NCBI RefSeq assembly: GCF_017377775.1 | Contig: NZ_JAFVLN010000001.1 | Span: 930,001-994,000 of the forward strand | Length of the DNA: 64,000 nt | Source: Streptomyces sp. VRA16 Mangrove soil | Lineage (GTDB): Bacteria > Actinomycetota > Actinomycetes > Streptomycetales > Streptomycetaceae | Direction of reading: 5' to 3' | Shown: piece by piece, positions 34,675 to 43,435 of the stretch | How the letters are laid out: each line of letters begins with the position of its first letter | How positions within the stretch are numbered: position 1 is the first letter of the stretch | Made by a program: the position numbers and the translations under genes | Notes under the pieces: model-generated | The model's database searches: none | Told to the model about the DNA's origin: nothing | Seen by the model: the letters and a program-made list of their open reading frames with translations, nothing else

Positions 34675-35493
34675 TCAGCCGCGGCCGGCCCACTCCAGGA
34701 CGGTTTCGGCGAACTCCTGCGGCACCTGCTCCGGCGCCGCCGCGTGTCCCGCGGACAGCACGCGGGTCGGGCAGCCGAGCGCCGCCTCGAACTTCTTGAG
34801 GGACGGCATGGAGAACCGGTCGTCCGGGGCGCACACCGCGAGCGTGCGCGCGGTGATCTTCGGCAGGCGGGGCTCCATGACGTAGCCGCGTACCGCCCGG
34901 TGGCCCTCCTCGACGCGGTCGAGGACGGTCAGCGCGTCGATGACGTACCGGCCCAGGGCCGCTTCCTCGCCCGGCTGGTAGAAGCCGCGCCGGTTGTCCC
35001 ACAGCTGCTGCAGGTGCGTGCCGTCGGGCTGGGGGTCGACATGGTCGACGCGGCCGTGGGAGGCCCGCTTCGCGTCGTCGACGAACGACGTGGCCGAAAG
35101 GAGCAGGCTCGCCACGCGGTCCTGGAAGCGGGCCGCCACCTCGACGGCGACCACCCCGCCGGTGTGGTGCCCGACCAGGTGGAAGCGGTCCAGTCCGAGC
35201 GCATCGATCAGGTCGGCGACGCCATCGGCGAAGCGCTCGATGGTGTGCGGCCCCTCGGGCTTCGCCGACGCCCCGTAGCCGACGGTGTCCATGGCGATCG
35301 CCCGGTACCGGGTACCGACCAAGGGGAGCACGTCGAGGTACTCCGTCCAGGAGCGCGGCGTCTGGTGCAGCAGCAGTACGGGCTCGCCGTCGCCGGTCTC
35401 CACGTAGTGCAACTGGCCGAAGCGGCTGGGCACATAGCCCTTCCGCAGCGTGTTCGTGTCCGTCGTGTCCGTCGTGTCCGTCGTGTCGGTCAT
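34675..35493 (-). CDS. Alpha/beta hydrolase with His in the nucleophile elbow
   Basis: 272 residues with a standard alpha/beta hydrolase core: LLHQTPRSWTEY, MDTVGYGASAKP, elbow VGHHTGG (107-113), acid in APDDRFS and late His in LSAGHAAAPEQ. The elbow position normally filled by Ser, Asp or Cys is His110, followed by Thr111. The start at 35493 makes an N-terminus of repeated Thr-Asp-Thr encoded by a 9-bp repeat. Last gene of the meta-cleavage operon, 16 bp after the luciferase-like remnant, so it may act on the ring-cleavage product or a related ester. Confidence 0.82.
   Translation of the reverse strand: MTDTTDTTDTTDTNTLRKGYVPSRFGQLHYVETGDGEPVLLLHQTPRSWTEYLDVLPLVGTRYRAIAMDTVGYGASAKPEGPHTIERFADGVADLIDALGLDRFHLVGHHTGGVVAVEVAARFQDRVASLLLSATSFVDDAKRASHGRVDHVDPQPDGTHLQQLWDNRRGFYQPGEEAALGRYVIDALTVLDRVEEGHRAVRGYVMEPRLPKITARTLAVCAPDDRFSMPSLKKFEAALGCPTRVLSAGHAAAPEQVPQEFAETVLEWAGRG
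35452..35490. repeat. 9-bp tandem repeat at the hydrolase N-terminus
   Basis: Units of cgtcgtgtc or close variants repeat in tandem and encode the Thr/Asp run TDTTDTTDTTDT at residues 2-13. Confidence 0.8.
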
Positions 35494-35509
35494 GCGGGGG
35501 TCGCTTTCG

Positions 35510-35854
35510 TCACAGGGCCGGCAGCACCGGGGCGCCGACGGATTCGATGAGGTCGGTGGGTCGGGCGTACGAGCCGACGTGCTGGAGGAACACCCCGTCG
35601 GCGCCGTCGGCGTGCAGGGCGCGCAGCCGCCGGGCGATGTCGTCGGCGGTGCCGAACAGGCAGAACTCCTCGGCGAAGCGCAGCGCCGCCGTGAGCGTGG
35701 TGAACACATCGCGCCACAGCAGCTGCGAGTCGGGGAACCACGCGCTGTCGAAGCCGAGTTCCCCCGCCCTGCACACCGTCGCCACGATCCGGTCGGCGCG
35801 GTCGCAGGGCGGGACACGGATGCCGACCTTCAACCGGGGCGCCGCGTCGCTCAC
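35510..35854 (-). pseudogene. Luciferase-like (LLM) oxidoreductase with internal deletion
   Basis: 114 codons, intact frame. Residues 5-57 match the N-terminus of F420/FMN-dependent luciferase-like oxidoreductases (KVGIRVPP, GFDSAWFPDSQLLWRDVF). Residues 58-114 match the C-terminus (FGTADDIARRLRALHADG, GVFLQHVGSY). About 200 residues of the barrel between these ends are missing at the junction TAALRFAEEF, in frame. The GTG start overlaps the aldolase stop as GTGA, so it is still translated with the operon. It cannot form the barrel or bind flavin in the normal way, so I class it as a decayed gene. A small residual function is not excluded. Confidence 0.7.
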
Positions 35855-36864
35855 TCGGTGTCTCGCGCCGCCAGGTCGAGGGCGATGTCCGTGATCATGT
35901 CCTCCTGGCCGCCGACCATGCCGCGGCGGCCGACCTCGACGAGGATGGTGCGGGTGTCCAGGCCGTAGCGGGCGGCGGCCGCCTCCGCGTGGCGCAGGAA
36001 GCTGGAGTAGACGCCCGCGTAGCCGAGGCTCAACGTCTCGCGGTCCACACGTACTTCGCGGTCCTGGAGGGGACGGACGAGGTCGTCGGCGGCGTCCATC
36101 AGCGGGAACAGGTCGCAGTGGTGCTTCCAGCCCAGCAGGTCGGCGACCGCGACGAACGCTTCGAGGGGGCAGTTGCCCGCGCCCGCGCCCTGGCCGGCGA
36201 GGGAGGCGTCGACGCGGGTGACGCCCTCCTCCACGGCGACGACGGTGTTGGCGACGCCGAGCGCGAGGTTGTGGTGGGCGTGGATGCCCAGCTCGGTGCC
36301 GGGGTCGAGGACGTCGCGGTAGGCGCGGAACCGGTCGCGGACGCCGTCCATCGTGAGGCGGCCGCCGGAGTCGGTGACGTAGACGCAAGTAGCGCCGTAG
36401 GACTCCATCAGCTTGGCCTGGCGGGCGAGTTCGGCGGGCTCGGCCATGTGGGACATCATCAGGAACCCGGCGACGTCCATGCCCAGTTCCCGCGCGGCGG
36501 CGATGTGCTGTGCGGCGATGTCGGCCTCGGTGCAGTGCGTGGCGACGCGCACCGAGCGGATGCCGAGCGCGTGGGCCTGCTTGAGGTCGTGGATGGTGCC
36601 GATGCCGGGGAGGAGGAGCGTGGTGGGGATCGCCGTCTTCGTGGCGTCGACCACCGCCTCGATCCACTCCCAGTCGGTGTGCGCGCCGACACCGTAGTTG
36701 ACGCTGGAGCCCGCGAGGCCGTCGCCGTGCGCGATCTCGATCGCGGCGACCCCGGCGGCGTCGAGGGCGGCGGCGATGGCGCGGGCCTGGCCGGTGGTGT
36801 AGCGGTGCCGGACGGCGTGCATGCCGTCCCGCAGGGTCACGTCCTGGACGTAGAGACTGGTCAC
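35851..36864 (-). CDS. mhpE: 4-hydroxy-2-oxovalerate aldolase
   Basis: 337 residues of the DmpG/BphI/MhpE family, which cleaves 4-hydroxy-2-oxoacids to pyruvate and an aldehyde in the last step of meta-cleavage pathways. Seen are [12 protein letters not shown] (metal Asp13, catalytic His20), [14 protein letters not shown], the metal site [11 protein letters not shown] and [13 protein letters not shown]. Start overlaps the acetaldehyde dehydrogenase stop as ATGA, as expected for enzymes that form a substrate-channelling complex. Confidence 0.95.
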   Translation of the reverse strand: MTSLYVQDVTLRDGMHAVRHRYTTGQARAIAAALDAAGVAAIEIAHGDGLAGSSVNYGVGAHTDWEWIEAVVDATKTAIPTTLLLPGIGTIHDLKQAHALGIRSVRVATHCTEADIAAQHIAAARELGMDVAGFLMMSHMAEPAELARQAKLMESYGATCVYVTDSGGRLTMDGVRDRFRAYRDVLDPGTELGIHAHHNLALGVANTVVAVEEGVTRVDASLAGQGAGAGNCPLEAFVAVADLLGWKHHCDLFPLMDAADDLVRPLQDREVRVDRETLSLGYAGVYSSFLRHAEAAAARYGLDTRTILVEVGRRGMVGGQEDMITDIALDLAARDTE

Positions 36865-37814
36865 TTGGCCGCCTCCTTCGAAGCAGTGGCGTGGTGCGCG
36901 GCCATGCGCTCCGCGGTGCGCAGCGCGGCCGACGTCATGATGTCGAGGTTCCCGGCGTAGGCCGGCAAGTAGTGGGCGGCGCCCTCGACTTCGAGGAAGA
37001 CCGACACCTTCAGCGCCTCGCCGGTTCCGGCGGGCGCGAGGGTGTGCAGCGGGTCGCCGGGGCTCACCGTCTCGTACTGCACCTTCTGCTTGAGGCGGTA
37101 GCCGGGCACGTACGCCTGGACGCGGCCGACCATCTCCTCGACGGACGCCGTGACGGCCTCCTCGGCGCAGGCGGAGACGACGCAGTGCACGGTGTCCCGC
37201 ATGATCAGCGGTGGCTCGGCCGGGTTGAGGACGATGATCGCCTTGCCGCGTGCGGCACCGCCGACCTGCTCGATGGCGGACGAGGTCGTCTCCGTGAACT
37301 CGTCGATGTTGGCGCGGGTACCGGGACCGGCCGAGCGCGAGGAGATCGAGGCGACGATCTCGCCGTAGTGGACCGGGGTGACCGCGTTGACCGCGGCGAC
37401 GATCGGGATGGTGGCCTGACCGCCGCAGGTGACCATGTTGACGTTCCCCGCGGCCAGGTGGGCGTCGCCGTTCACCGGCGGCACGACGTACGGGCCGATC
37501 GCGGCCGGGGTCAGGTCGATCAGGGTGCGGCCCAAGGGGCGCAGGACGTCCTCGTGGTGGCGGTGGGCGCCGGCGGAGGTGGCGTCGAAGACGTACTCCA
37601 CGTCCGCGAACTCGTCCATCTTCACCAGGCCCTCGACGCCCTCGTGGGTGGTGGCGACCTTGAGGCGGCGGGCGCGGGCGAGGCCGTCGGAGTCCGGGTC
37701 GATGCCGGCCATCGCGGCGATCTCCAGCGACTCGGACAGCCGCAGAATCTTGATCATCAGGTCGGTGCCGATGTTGCCGGAACCGATCACGGCGACCTTC
37801 GTACGGTCACTCAT
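36861..37814 (-). CDS. mhpF: Acetaldehyde dehydrogenase (acylating)
   Basis: 317 residues of the DmpF/BphJ/MhpF family. The NAD motif is GSGNIG (11-16) and the catalytic Cys130 is in [25 protein letters not shown] and LNPAEPP are family hallmarks. Converts the aldehyde channelled from the aldolase, with CoA and NAD, to the acyl-CoA. Coupled by ATGA overlaps to the hydratase gene upstream and the aldolase gene downstream. Confidence 0.96.
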   Translation of the reverse strand: MSDRTKVAVIGSGNIGTDLMIKILRLSESLEIAAMAGIDPDSDGLARARRLKVATTHEGVEGLVKMDEFADVEYVFDATSAGAHRHHEDVLRPLGRTLIDLTPAAIGPYVVPPVNGDAHLAAGNVNMVTCGGQATIPIVAAVNAVTPVHYGEIVASISSRSAGPGTRANIDEFTETTSSAIEQVGGAARGKAIIVLNPAEPPLIMRDTVHCVVSACAEEAVTASVEEMVGRVQAYVPGYRLKQKVQYETVSPGDPLHTLAPAGTGEALKVSVFLEVEGAAHYLPAYAGNLDIMTSAALRTAERMAAHHATASKEAAK

Positions 37815-38617
37815 GCGGTGTCTCCCGTCTGTGCGAACTGCACGCTGATACGGCCCAGTTGGCTGATGCGGGCCTCGAAGCGGTCGCCGGGCGCGGCGAC
37901 GGCCATCGGGCCGAGGGCCCCGGTGAGCACGATGTCCCCGGCCTTGAGCGGGTCACCCGCGGCGGCGAGGGTCGAGGCGAGCCAGGCGGCGGCGTTGAGC
38001 GGGGAGCCGAGGCAGTCGGCGCCCGTGCCCGTGGAGACCGGTTCCGACACGCCGTCGCGCGTCATCGTCATCCGTACGGCGCGCAGGTCCAGGCCCGACA
38101 GGGGCACGGGCGTGCCGCCGAGGACGTACAGACCGCTGGAGGCGTTGTCCGCGACGGTGTCGACGATGGTGATGTCCCAGTCGGCGTTGCGGCTGTCCAC
38201 GATCTCCAGGGCCGCGAGCGCGAAGTCGGTCGCCCGGATCACGTCCGCCACCGTGCACTCCCGGTGCGGGAGGTCCGCTTTGAGGACGAGGGCGACCTCT
38301 GCCTCGACCTTCGGCTGGATGAGCCGCCCGGCCGCGACGGTGCCGCCGTCCGGGACGGCCATGTCGGCGAACAGGGCGCCGAAGTCCGGCTGGTCCACGC
38401 CGAGTTGGGCCTGCAGGGCAGGGGACGTCAGCCCGATCTTCCGGCCGACGAGACGCCGCCCCGCGGCCAGGCCGCGCTCGACGTTGACCCGTTGCACCGC
38501 GTACGCGGCGTCGATGTCGCCCTCGGCGAGCAGGGACCGTACGGGCGGACAGGGCTCGCCCGTGCGCTCCGCGGCAAGGAGCGCGTCGGCCGCCTTCGTC
38601 ACCTCGGCGGCGCTCAT
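37811..38617 (-). CDS. mhpD: 2-keto-4-pentenoate hydratase
   Basis: 268 residues of the MhpD/BphH hydratase family (fumarylacetoacetase-like fold). Motifs include [29 protein letters not shown], the metal-binding [14 protein letters not shown] and [18 protein letters not shown]. Adds water to 2-hydroxypenta-2,4-dienoate, giving the aldolase substrate. It overlaps the ferredoxin stop by ATGA and the dehydrogenase start, forming a hydratase-dehydrogenase-aldolase block. Confidence 0.93.
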   Translation of the reverse strand: MSAAEVTKAADALLAAERTGEPCPPVRSLLAEGDIDAAYAVQRVNVERGLAAGRRLVGRKIGLTSPALQAQLGVDQPDFGALFADMAVPDGGTVAAGRLIQPKVEAEVALVLKADLPHRECTVADVIRATDFALAALEIVDSRNADWDITIVDTVADNASSGLYVLGGTPVPLSGLDLRAVRMTMTRDGVSEPVSTGTGADCLGSPLNAAAWLASTLAAAGDPLKAGDIVLTGALGPMAVAAPGDRFEARISQLGRISVQFAQTGDTA

Positions 38618-38934
38618 CGGGCGCTCACCAGCGGGGTGTCGACGCCCACCGGGCCGAGCGGGGTCGCCCCGCCGGGGGAGCCGAGGGCGCTGTCGCGGCC
38701 GGGCAGGACCTCCACGAAGAAGTTCCGGTTGTCCTCACGGAAGTCGGGGTCCGCCTTGCGGTCCACCGTGATCGCCTGCTCGGGGCAGGCGACTTCGCAG
38801 GCGCCGCAGTCGATGCACTCCATGGGGTTGATGTAGAGCTTGCGCTCGCCCTCGTAGATGCAGTCGACCGGGCACTCCTCCATGCAGGACCGGTCCATGA
38901 TGTCGACGCAGGACGCGCCGATGACGTACGCCAT
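38614..38934 (-). CDS. fdxA: 7Fe ferredoxin (3Fe-4S/4Fe-4S), FdxA type
   Basis: 106 residues. Cysteines 9, 17, 21, 25, 40, 43, 46 and 50 in [17 protein letters not shown] and [12 protein letters not shown] follow the seven-iron pattern, with a long acidic C-terminal tail as in actinobacterial FdxA. It lies 7 bp below the reductase gene and in the same operon as the aromatic genes, so it probably carries electrons from the reductase to the Rieske oxygenase. Most Rieske systems use a 2Fe-2S ferredoxin instead. Confidence 0.93.
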   Translation of the reverse strand: MAYVIGASCVDIMDRSCMEECPVDCIYEGERKLYINPMECIDCGACEVACPEQAITVDRKADPDFREDNRNFFVEVLPGRDSALGSPGGATPLGPVGVDTPLVSAR

Positions 38935-38941
38935 GGTGTGT

Positions 38942-39946
38942 TCAGTGCTCCTTCTCGGTGGAGTGCCCGGGGAACAGGGCGGCCTCCGGGTCGATGACGG
39001 TGGCCGCGTTGTTGACGGCGGTGGCGGCCTCGCCGAAGCCGACCGAGATGAGGCGGACCTTGCCGGGGTAGTCGGTGATGTCGCCCGCGGCGAAGACCTT
39101 GGGCAGGTTGGTCGCCATGTGGGTGTCGACGGTGATCTTGCGGGCGTTGAGGTCAAGGCCCCAGTGCTGAAGGGGGCCGAGGTCGGCGAGGAAGCCGAGC
39201 GCGGCGACCACGGTGCCGGCCGGGACGAGGCGGGTCTCCTTGCTGACGCGGTGCCGGATCTCCGCCTGCTCCACCCGGTCACCGCCGCTGAGCCGGCTCA
39301 CCTCGCAGTCGGTGACGATCTCCACGCCGAGGTCGCGGACCTTCTCGACGGACGCCGCGTGGGCGCGGAAGCGGGCCGTGCGGTGCACGAGGGTCACCGA
39401 GCGGGCGATCGGGGCGAGGAGGGCCGCCCAGTCGAAGGCGCTGTCGCCACCACCGACGACCACGACGTCCCGGTCCGCGTGCACGGACGGGTCCGGCACG
39501 AAGTACTCCAGGCCGCGCCCGAGGAACTCCTCCCCGGCGGGCAACGGGCGGGGCGTGAACGTCCCGACGCCGCCCGTGATGACGACGGCCCTGGCCCGCA
39601 CCGTCGCACCCTGGTCGCTGCGGACGACCGGCAGGCCGTCGGCGTCGTGGGTCAGTTCGGCGGCCCGGTGGCCGAGGAGATAGCGCGGGGAGTAGGGCTC
39701 TGCCTGGGCGATGAGGCCGTCCACCAGATCTCGGCCGCGCACGGACAGGAACCCGGCGATGTCGAAGATCGGCTTCTCGGGGTACATCGCGCTGATCTGA
39801 CCGCCGAGTTGCGGCAGGACGTCCATCACGGTCACGGTCAGGCCGCGGAACCCGGCGTAGTACGCGCCGTACAGGCCCGCCGGACCCGCGCCGATGATCA
39901 GGACGTCGGTGGTCAGGACGTCGGTGTCGTCGGTGAGTTGGCTCAT
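38942..39946 (-). CDS. Ferredoxin-NADP reductase, thioredoxin-reductase-like
   Basis: 334 residues with two Rossmann folds: FAD motif LIIGAGPAGLYGAYYAGF (about 17-34) and NADPH motif VVVVGGGDSAFDWA. FAGDITDYPGK near the C-terminus completes the FAD site. The CxxC of true thioredoxin reductases is absent, which marks the ferredoxin/flavodoxin reductase branch (YumC type). The ATG at 39946 has no strong ribosome site; upstream frame extension has no similarity. A copy of the cluster motif lies 43-59 nt upstream, so this starts its own transcript covering ferredoxin and meta-cleavage genes. Confidence 0.87.
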   Translation of the reverse strand: MSQLTDDTDVLTTDVLIIGAGPAGLYGAYYAGFRGLTVTVMDVLPQLGGQISAMYPEKPIFDIAGFLSVRGRDLVDGLIAQAEPYSPRYLLGHRAAELTHDADGLPVVRSDQGATVRARAVVITGGVGTFTPRPLPAGEEFLGRGLEYFVPDPSVHADRDVVVVGGGDSAFDWAALLAPIARSVTLVHRTARFRAHAASVEKVRDLGVEIVTDCEVSRLSGGDRVEQAEIRHRVSKETRLVPAGTVVAALGFLADLGPLQHWGLDLNARKITVDTHMATNLPKVFAAGDITDYPGKVRLISVGFGEAATAVNNAATVIDPEAALFPGHSTEKEH

Positions 39947-39988
39947 GCGGTGAGCGTAGGAACGGGGCGCGGTTCTCCCTACGGAGTT

Positions 39989-40005
39989 GTTCCGGTGAGC
40001 AGGAC
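39989..40005. promoter_or_regulatory. Copy of the 17-bp cluster motif upstream of the reductase gene
   Basis: GTTCCGGTGAGCAGGAC keeps the first ten positions of the reference copy and most of the rest with one insertion. It lies between the IclR terminator and the reductase start. Confidence 0.55.
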
Positions 40006-40056
40006 ACGGCTGGTCAAGAGGGTGCGACGGGGGCCTCGTGGCATCGGAACGCGGCG

Positions 40057-40082
40057 AGGGGCCCGCCGTCCGGCGGGCCCCT
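40057..40082. terminator. Hairpin terminator below the IclR gene
   Basis: 11-bp perfect arms (AGGGGCCCGCC and its complement) with loop GTCC lie 49 bp past the IclR stop codon. It separates the oxygenase-to-IclR operon from the reductase-to-hydrolase operon. Confidence 0.85.
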
Positions 40083-40130
40083 TCGTGCTCGTGCCTGTGT
40101 TTGTTCTTGGACTCGTACGACAGGACGTGG

Positions 40131-40991
40131 CTAGGCGAGCGATCTGCCGATGCCCAGCGCGGCGGTCCGCAGCGCCGTCGCGTACCCCGTCGCGTCCATC
40201 CGGTAGGTGGGCGCCGTGATGGACAGCGCACCCACCAGCGTGGTGCCCCCGGCGAACACGGGAACGGCCAGGCTCGCGTAACCGAGCCGGATCTCCTCGG
40301 ACTCCAGGATGATGCCCTCCTCCCGGATCCGGTCGAGCTGGGCGCGCAGGCGGCCCGGTGAGACCACCGTGTGCCGGGTGATGGGCTTGAGGCCGCCCCG
40401 GACCACGTCGACGAAGAGCGACGGCGGCGAGAACGCGAGGATCGCCTTGCCGGTGCCCGTGCAGTAGAGCGGGAGCCGGCCCGCCACCCGGGACTCGGCG
40501 TTCAGCCCGCGGTGCGGGAAGATCTTGTCGAGGTAGACGACGTCCAGGCTGTCGTGGATGGCGAAGTGGATGGTCTCCCGGGTGATCAGGAGAAGGTCCT
40601 CCATGTACGGCTGTACGGCCTCGCGCAGGATGCGCTGCCGGTGCACCCGCTGGCCGAGTTCGAACAGGCGCAGGCCGAGCCGGTAGTCGCACCCCTCGCG
40701 CTCCAACAGCCCCCAGGTGACCAGCTCCTGGGCAAGCCGGTGCACCGTGGCCTTGGCCGCCCCCGACCTCCGCACCAGCTCGGCGAGCGAGAGCGCGGCG
40801 TCGTCGGAGGTGAAGGCCTCCAGGATCGGACGGACCTTCCCCAGAACGGAGTTCATGGAGTCGGCGCCGCCCGCCTCCTCGCTCCGCTCGGGCCCCGGCT
40901 CGGCGCGGCGTGCGGAGAGGACGAGGCCCTGCGGCGCCGGCGCGGCGAGGGCGTGGTGACCGGCCAGTGCAGCGTCGGCCGGCGCCTTCAT
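40131..40991 (-). CDS. IclR family regulator of the aromatic cluster (IclR1)
   Basis: 286 residues. The N-terminal winged helix (near 50-105) includes NSVLGKVRPILEAF, LSLAELVRRSGAAKATVHRL and RLGLRLFELGQRV. The C-terminal ligand domain includes the YCTGTGKAILAF block. The ATG at 40991 overlaps the dioxygenase stop as ATGA, so translation is coupled; the internal ATG at 40856 would give a shorter N-terminus like that of the second IclR. IclR proteins often respond to aromatic acids (MhpR, PcaU, PobR). It is the best candidate to bind the 17-bp motif repeated across the cluster. Confidence 0.88.
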   Translation of the reverse strand: MKAPADAALAGHHALAAPAPQGLVLSARRAEPGPERSEEAGGADSMNSVLGKVRPILEAFTSDDAALSLAELVRRSGAAKATVHRLAQELVTWGLLEREGCDYRLGLRLFELGQRVHRQRILREAVQPYMEDLLLITRETIHFAIHDSLDVVYLDKIFPHRGLNAESRVAGRLPLYCTGTGKAILAFSPPSLFVDVVRGGLKPITRHTVVSPGRLRAQLDRIREEGIILESEEIRLGYASLAVPVFAGGTTLVGALSITAPTYRMDATGYATALRTAALGIGRSLA

Positions 40992-41947
40992 GCCGACTGC
41001 CCCGCGTCCGCGGCGGCCGGGTCGATGACCGCGACGCCCATTCCGGTGAGCCACTCGGGCATCGGCTCGTACGCCAGACGCCGGGCGGGCGCATGGTCGA
41101 GGGCGGCGGCCATCAGCAGCCATGTACGCAGCTCCTGTGCGCCGTTGCCCGCGGCCTTCTCCAGTTCCTCGGACGTGAACTCGGTGAGGCGATGGGCCTC
41201 ACCACGTTCGAGGAGGCCCAGGAACTCGTGGTCGAACTCCGGGGTGAGGGACGCCTCGGCGGCCCGGATGATCTCGCGGCGACGCTTGTCGTAGTCCTGC
41301 CAGTTCTCGCGCCCGTTGAGCCAGGCGCCGACCATGAACTCCTCGTCGTCTCCGTGCGGTTCGCGCCAGTCGGGCCAGGGCAGCCGGTGCGAAAGACCGC
41401 CCGAGCCGACCACCGCGACGCGCCGGTCGCCGGGGAAGGAGAGCACGGCCTCACGGATGGCGTGCCCCAGTTCCTCGCACCGCTGAAGGGTCGGCAGCGG
41501 ATGCGCGAAGACGTTCACGACCAGCGGCACGATCTCCACGTCGAGCCCGTCGAGCAGGTACTGGATGGCATGGGACTGCCCGTGGTCGATCTGGAGCCGC
41601 GCGGAGAACGCCGGGTCGAACCGGCCGCTCTCCACCAGCGAGTCCGCGATGTGCTGCGCCAGCGGCACGTCCACCGGCTGCGGGCCCTTCGGGGTCCCGG
41701 ACTCGCCGCTCGCAATACACTCCCCGACGCCGAGCGTGAACGGCGGGATCAGATCGAGCCAGAACCCGCGGAAGTGGTTCGAGCCGATCAGGACGACGGT
41801 GTCGGGGCGGACCCGGGACAGTTCGGCGCGGGCCGCGCCGAGCGCGTCCCGGAACCGTTCGGCCCGGTCCTTGTGGATCGTCTCCTCCCAGTGCGTGTTC
41901 ATCAGGGTGCTGTGGGAGGCCCCCACGCCGAGCACGATCTCGCTCAT
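40988..41947 (-). CDS. MhpB-like class III extradiol ring-cleavage dioxygenase
   Basis: 319 residues of the LigB superfamily (PF02900), closest in pattern to 2,3-dihydroxyphenylpropionate 1,2-dioxygenase. Shared words are ASHS (His12), VVLIGSNHFRGF (His58), PPFTLGVG, QIDHGQSHA and GSGGLSHRLP. Non-heme Fe(II) cleaves a catechol beside the hydroxyls to a yellow meta-cleavage product. AAGGAG precedes the ATG at 41947, which overlaps the M20-like stop as ATGA. The downstream hydrolase, hydratase, dehydrogenase and aldolase complete the pathway. Confidence 0.88.
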   Translation of the reverse strand: MSEIVLGVGASHSTLMNTHWEETIHKDRAERFRDALGAARAELSRVRPDTVVLIGSNHFRGFWLDLIPPFTLGVGECIASGESGTPKGPQPVDVPLAQHIADSLVESGRFDPAFSARLQIDHGQSHAIQYLLDGLDVEIVPLVVNVFAHPLPTLQRCEELGHAIREAVLSFPGDRRVAVVGSGGLSHRLPWPDWREPHGDDEEFMVGAWLNGRENWQDYDKRRREIIRAAEASLTPEFDHEFLGLLERGEAHRLTEFTSEELEKAAGNGAQELRTWLLMAAALDHAPARRLAYEPMPEWLTGMGVAVIDPAAADAGQSA

Positions 41948-43320
41948 GCCGATGCTCCTTCCGGCTGCGCGGGTGCCTCGCACTCCGCGCGGGAACGGGT
42001 GACGGTGTCGACCGCCGTGCGGATCAGGTGGCGGGTCAGTCGCTGCATCTCCTGTACGGAGACGGTGTTCATGCCGCGGGCGAAGTCGATGTCGAACGGC
42101 GCCTTGCTCACCTTCGGCATGCCGACGCGGACCGTCGGAATGCCGCGCCCGCGCAGGATGTTGGCGTCGGTCGCGCCACTGTTGCCGCGCACGACCTCGT
42201 GCGACCGTCCTTCGAGCGCCTCCCATCCGGCGACCGCGCTGCGGAAGACCCAGCTCTCCCGGCTGGTGGTGGTCCCCGGGATGGCGAGGATCATCTCGAC
42301 CGTGGCGTCGAGCCCCGGCAGCGTGCGCTGCAACTCCGCGATGGCCGCGGTGAATTCACGCTTCGCCTGCATGGGCGTGGTCTCCGGTGCGATCCGCAGG
42401 TCGACCCGGAGGGTGCAGGCCGCCGTGGTCACGGCCGCCATGCGCGGCCAGCCGCCGCGCACCGACGACACGATGCCCTGCGGGGCGACCGTGCCGCCGG
42501 TGTGCCGCTTCGCGTACTCGGCGAACCACTCCTCCAGGTGCCGTACGACGTCACCGGCGCGGCTGATCGCGTTGTCGTACGGGAGCCGGTGCCGCGAACC
42601 CACATACGTGTGGGTGCCGTGCACCGTCACCTCGAACCAGACCAGGCCGACCTCGTCCCACGACACGGTCCATCCCGGCTTGGCGATGACCGCGTAGTCG
42701 GTCCACACACCCTGTTCCAGGAGGAACGAACAGCCCGCGCCCTGGCCGGTGTTGAGCCGGTCGCTGCCGGGCCGGGCATTGGTCGGCATGCCGCCGGCCC
42801 CGAACGCCGCCACCAGATCCCCGGTCAGCGGCACACCGGCCAGCGCGATCGCCTCGGCGGCCATCATCACGCAGGCCGCGTGCCCTTTCGGGTTGGAGGC
42901 GCCGAGGCCGGTGACCAGGTCGTCGTAGACGGTGGCCTCGGGCCGCATGTCCTCGCGCAGCTTCGGCCCGATCCACGGCACGTCCTCGCTCTCGTCCCCC
43001 ACGGTGAGCGTGTCGATGGGCGCGTACAGCATCAGATCGGGGCCGGTGCCGTCGCCCTCCAGGCGGGCCCAGGCGTTGGCCTGCCGTGCGTCGATCGGCT
43101 GAGCGGCCGCGCGCAGGCCGACCGAGGCGAGGGTCTGGGCGATGTGCTCGGCGAGCGGCCGCTCGTCACCGGTCGGACTGGGGATGCCGACGAGCCCCAC
43201 GATCAGCTCGCGCAGCCGCTCGTCGGTGACGTGTCGCCACGCCTCCGACACCCAGGCGCGACGCTGCTCGTCGAGCCCCGAGAGCCCGTCGAGCCCGTCG
43301 AGTTCGGCGGCGCCCGTCAC
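41944..43320 (-). CDS. M20-fold protein without zinc ligands
   Basis: 458 residues aligning along the M20 peptidase/deacetylase family, including the dimerisation domain (WFEVTVHGTHTYVGSRHRLPYDNAI). The zinc site is missing: the HxD motif reads PID (101-103, in LYAPIDTL), the bridging Asp is Asn143 (GLGASNPKG) and the EE pair is Ala175-Gly176 (FGAGGMPT). It is therefore unlikely to be a metallopeptidase; a binding or non-metal catalytic role is possible. It starts with GTG overlapping the 38-residue gene stop (GTGA). The N-terminus LDGLDGLSGLD comes from a short repeat. Position in the oxygenase operon suggests a step in the same pathway. Confidence 0.8.
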   Translation of the reverse strand: MTGAAELDGLDGLSGLDEQRRAWVSEAWRHVTDERLRELIVGLVGIPSPTGDERPLAEHIAQTLASVGLRAAAQPIDARQANAWARLEGDGTGPDLMLYAPIDTLTVGDESEDVPWIGPKLREDMRPEATVYDDLVTGLGASNPKGHAACVMMAAEAIALAGVPLTGDLVAAFGAGGMPTNARPGSDRLNTGQGAGCSFLLEQGVWTDYAVIAKPGWTVSWDEVGLVWFEVTVHGTHTYVGSRHRLPYDNAISRAGDVVRHLEEWFAEYAKRHTGGTVAPQGIVSSVRGGWPRMAAVTTAACTLRVDLRIAPETTPMQAKREFTAAIAELQRTLPGLDATVEMILAIPGTTTSRESWVFRSAVAGWEALEGRSHEVVRGNSGATDANILRGRGIPTVRVGMPKVSKAPFDIDFARGMNTVSVQEMQRLTRHLIRTAVDTVTRSRAECEAPAQPEGASA

Positions 43321-43433
43321 TGGTTGATCCGGTGGACCTGGGTCATGGTCTTCTCCGCGAACAGCTGCTTGGCGCGGGGGAGTGCCACCGCGACGGCGAC
43401 ACCGAGCAGGATCTTGAAGAGGGTGCGGGCCAT
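43317..43433 (-). CDS. Small single-helix membrane peptide, 38 residues
   Basis: An open frame of 38 codons reading MARTLFKILLGVAVAV followed by ALPRAKQLFAEKTM and a short tail. AGGAGG lies 7 nt before the ATG, inside the end of the Rieske gene, and only 2 bp separate it from that stop. Its own TGA overlaps the GTG of the M20-like gene. Strong ribosome site, tight coupling on both sides and a hydrophobic helix (residues 4-18) with Lys/Arg after it argue for a real product, perhaps anchoring or stabilising the oxygenase or M20-like protein. I recognise no family. Confidence 0.7.
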   Translation of the reverse strand: MARTLFKILLGVAVAVALPRAKQLFAEKTMTQVHRINQ

Positions 43434-43435
43434 GA

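Noticed and set aside
40856..40991. Shorter start for IclR1 at 40856
   Set aside because: The ATG at 40991 overlaps the upstream stop codon as ATGA, matching the coupling seen throughout this operon. The shorter form remains possible.
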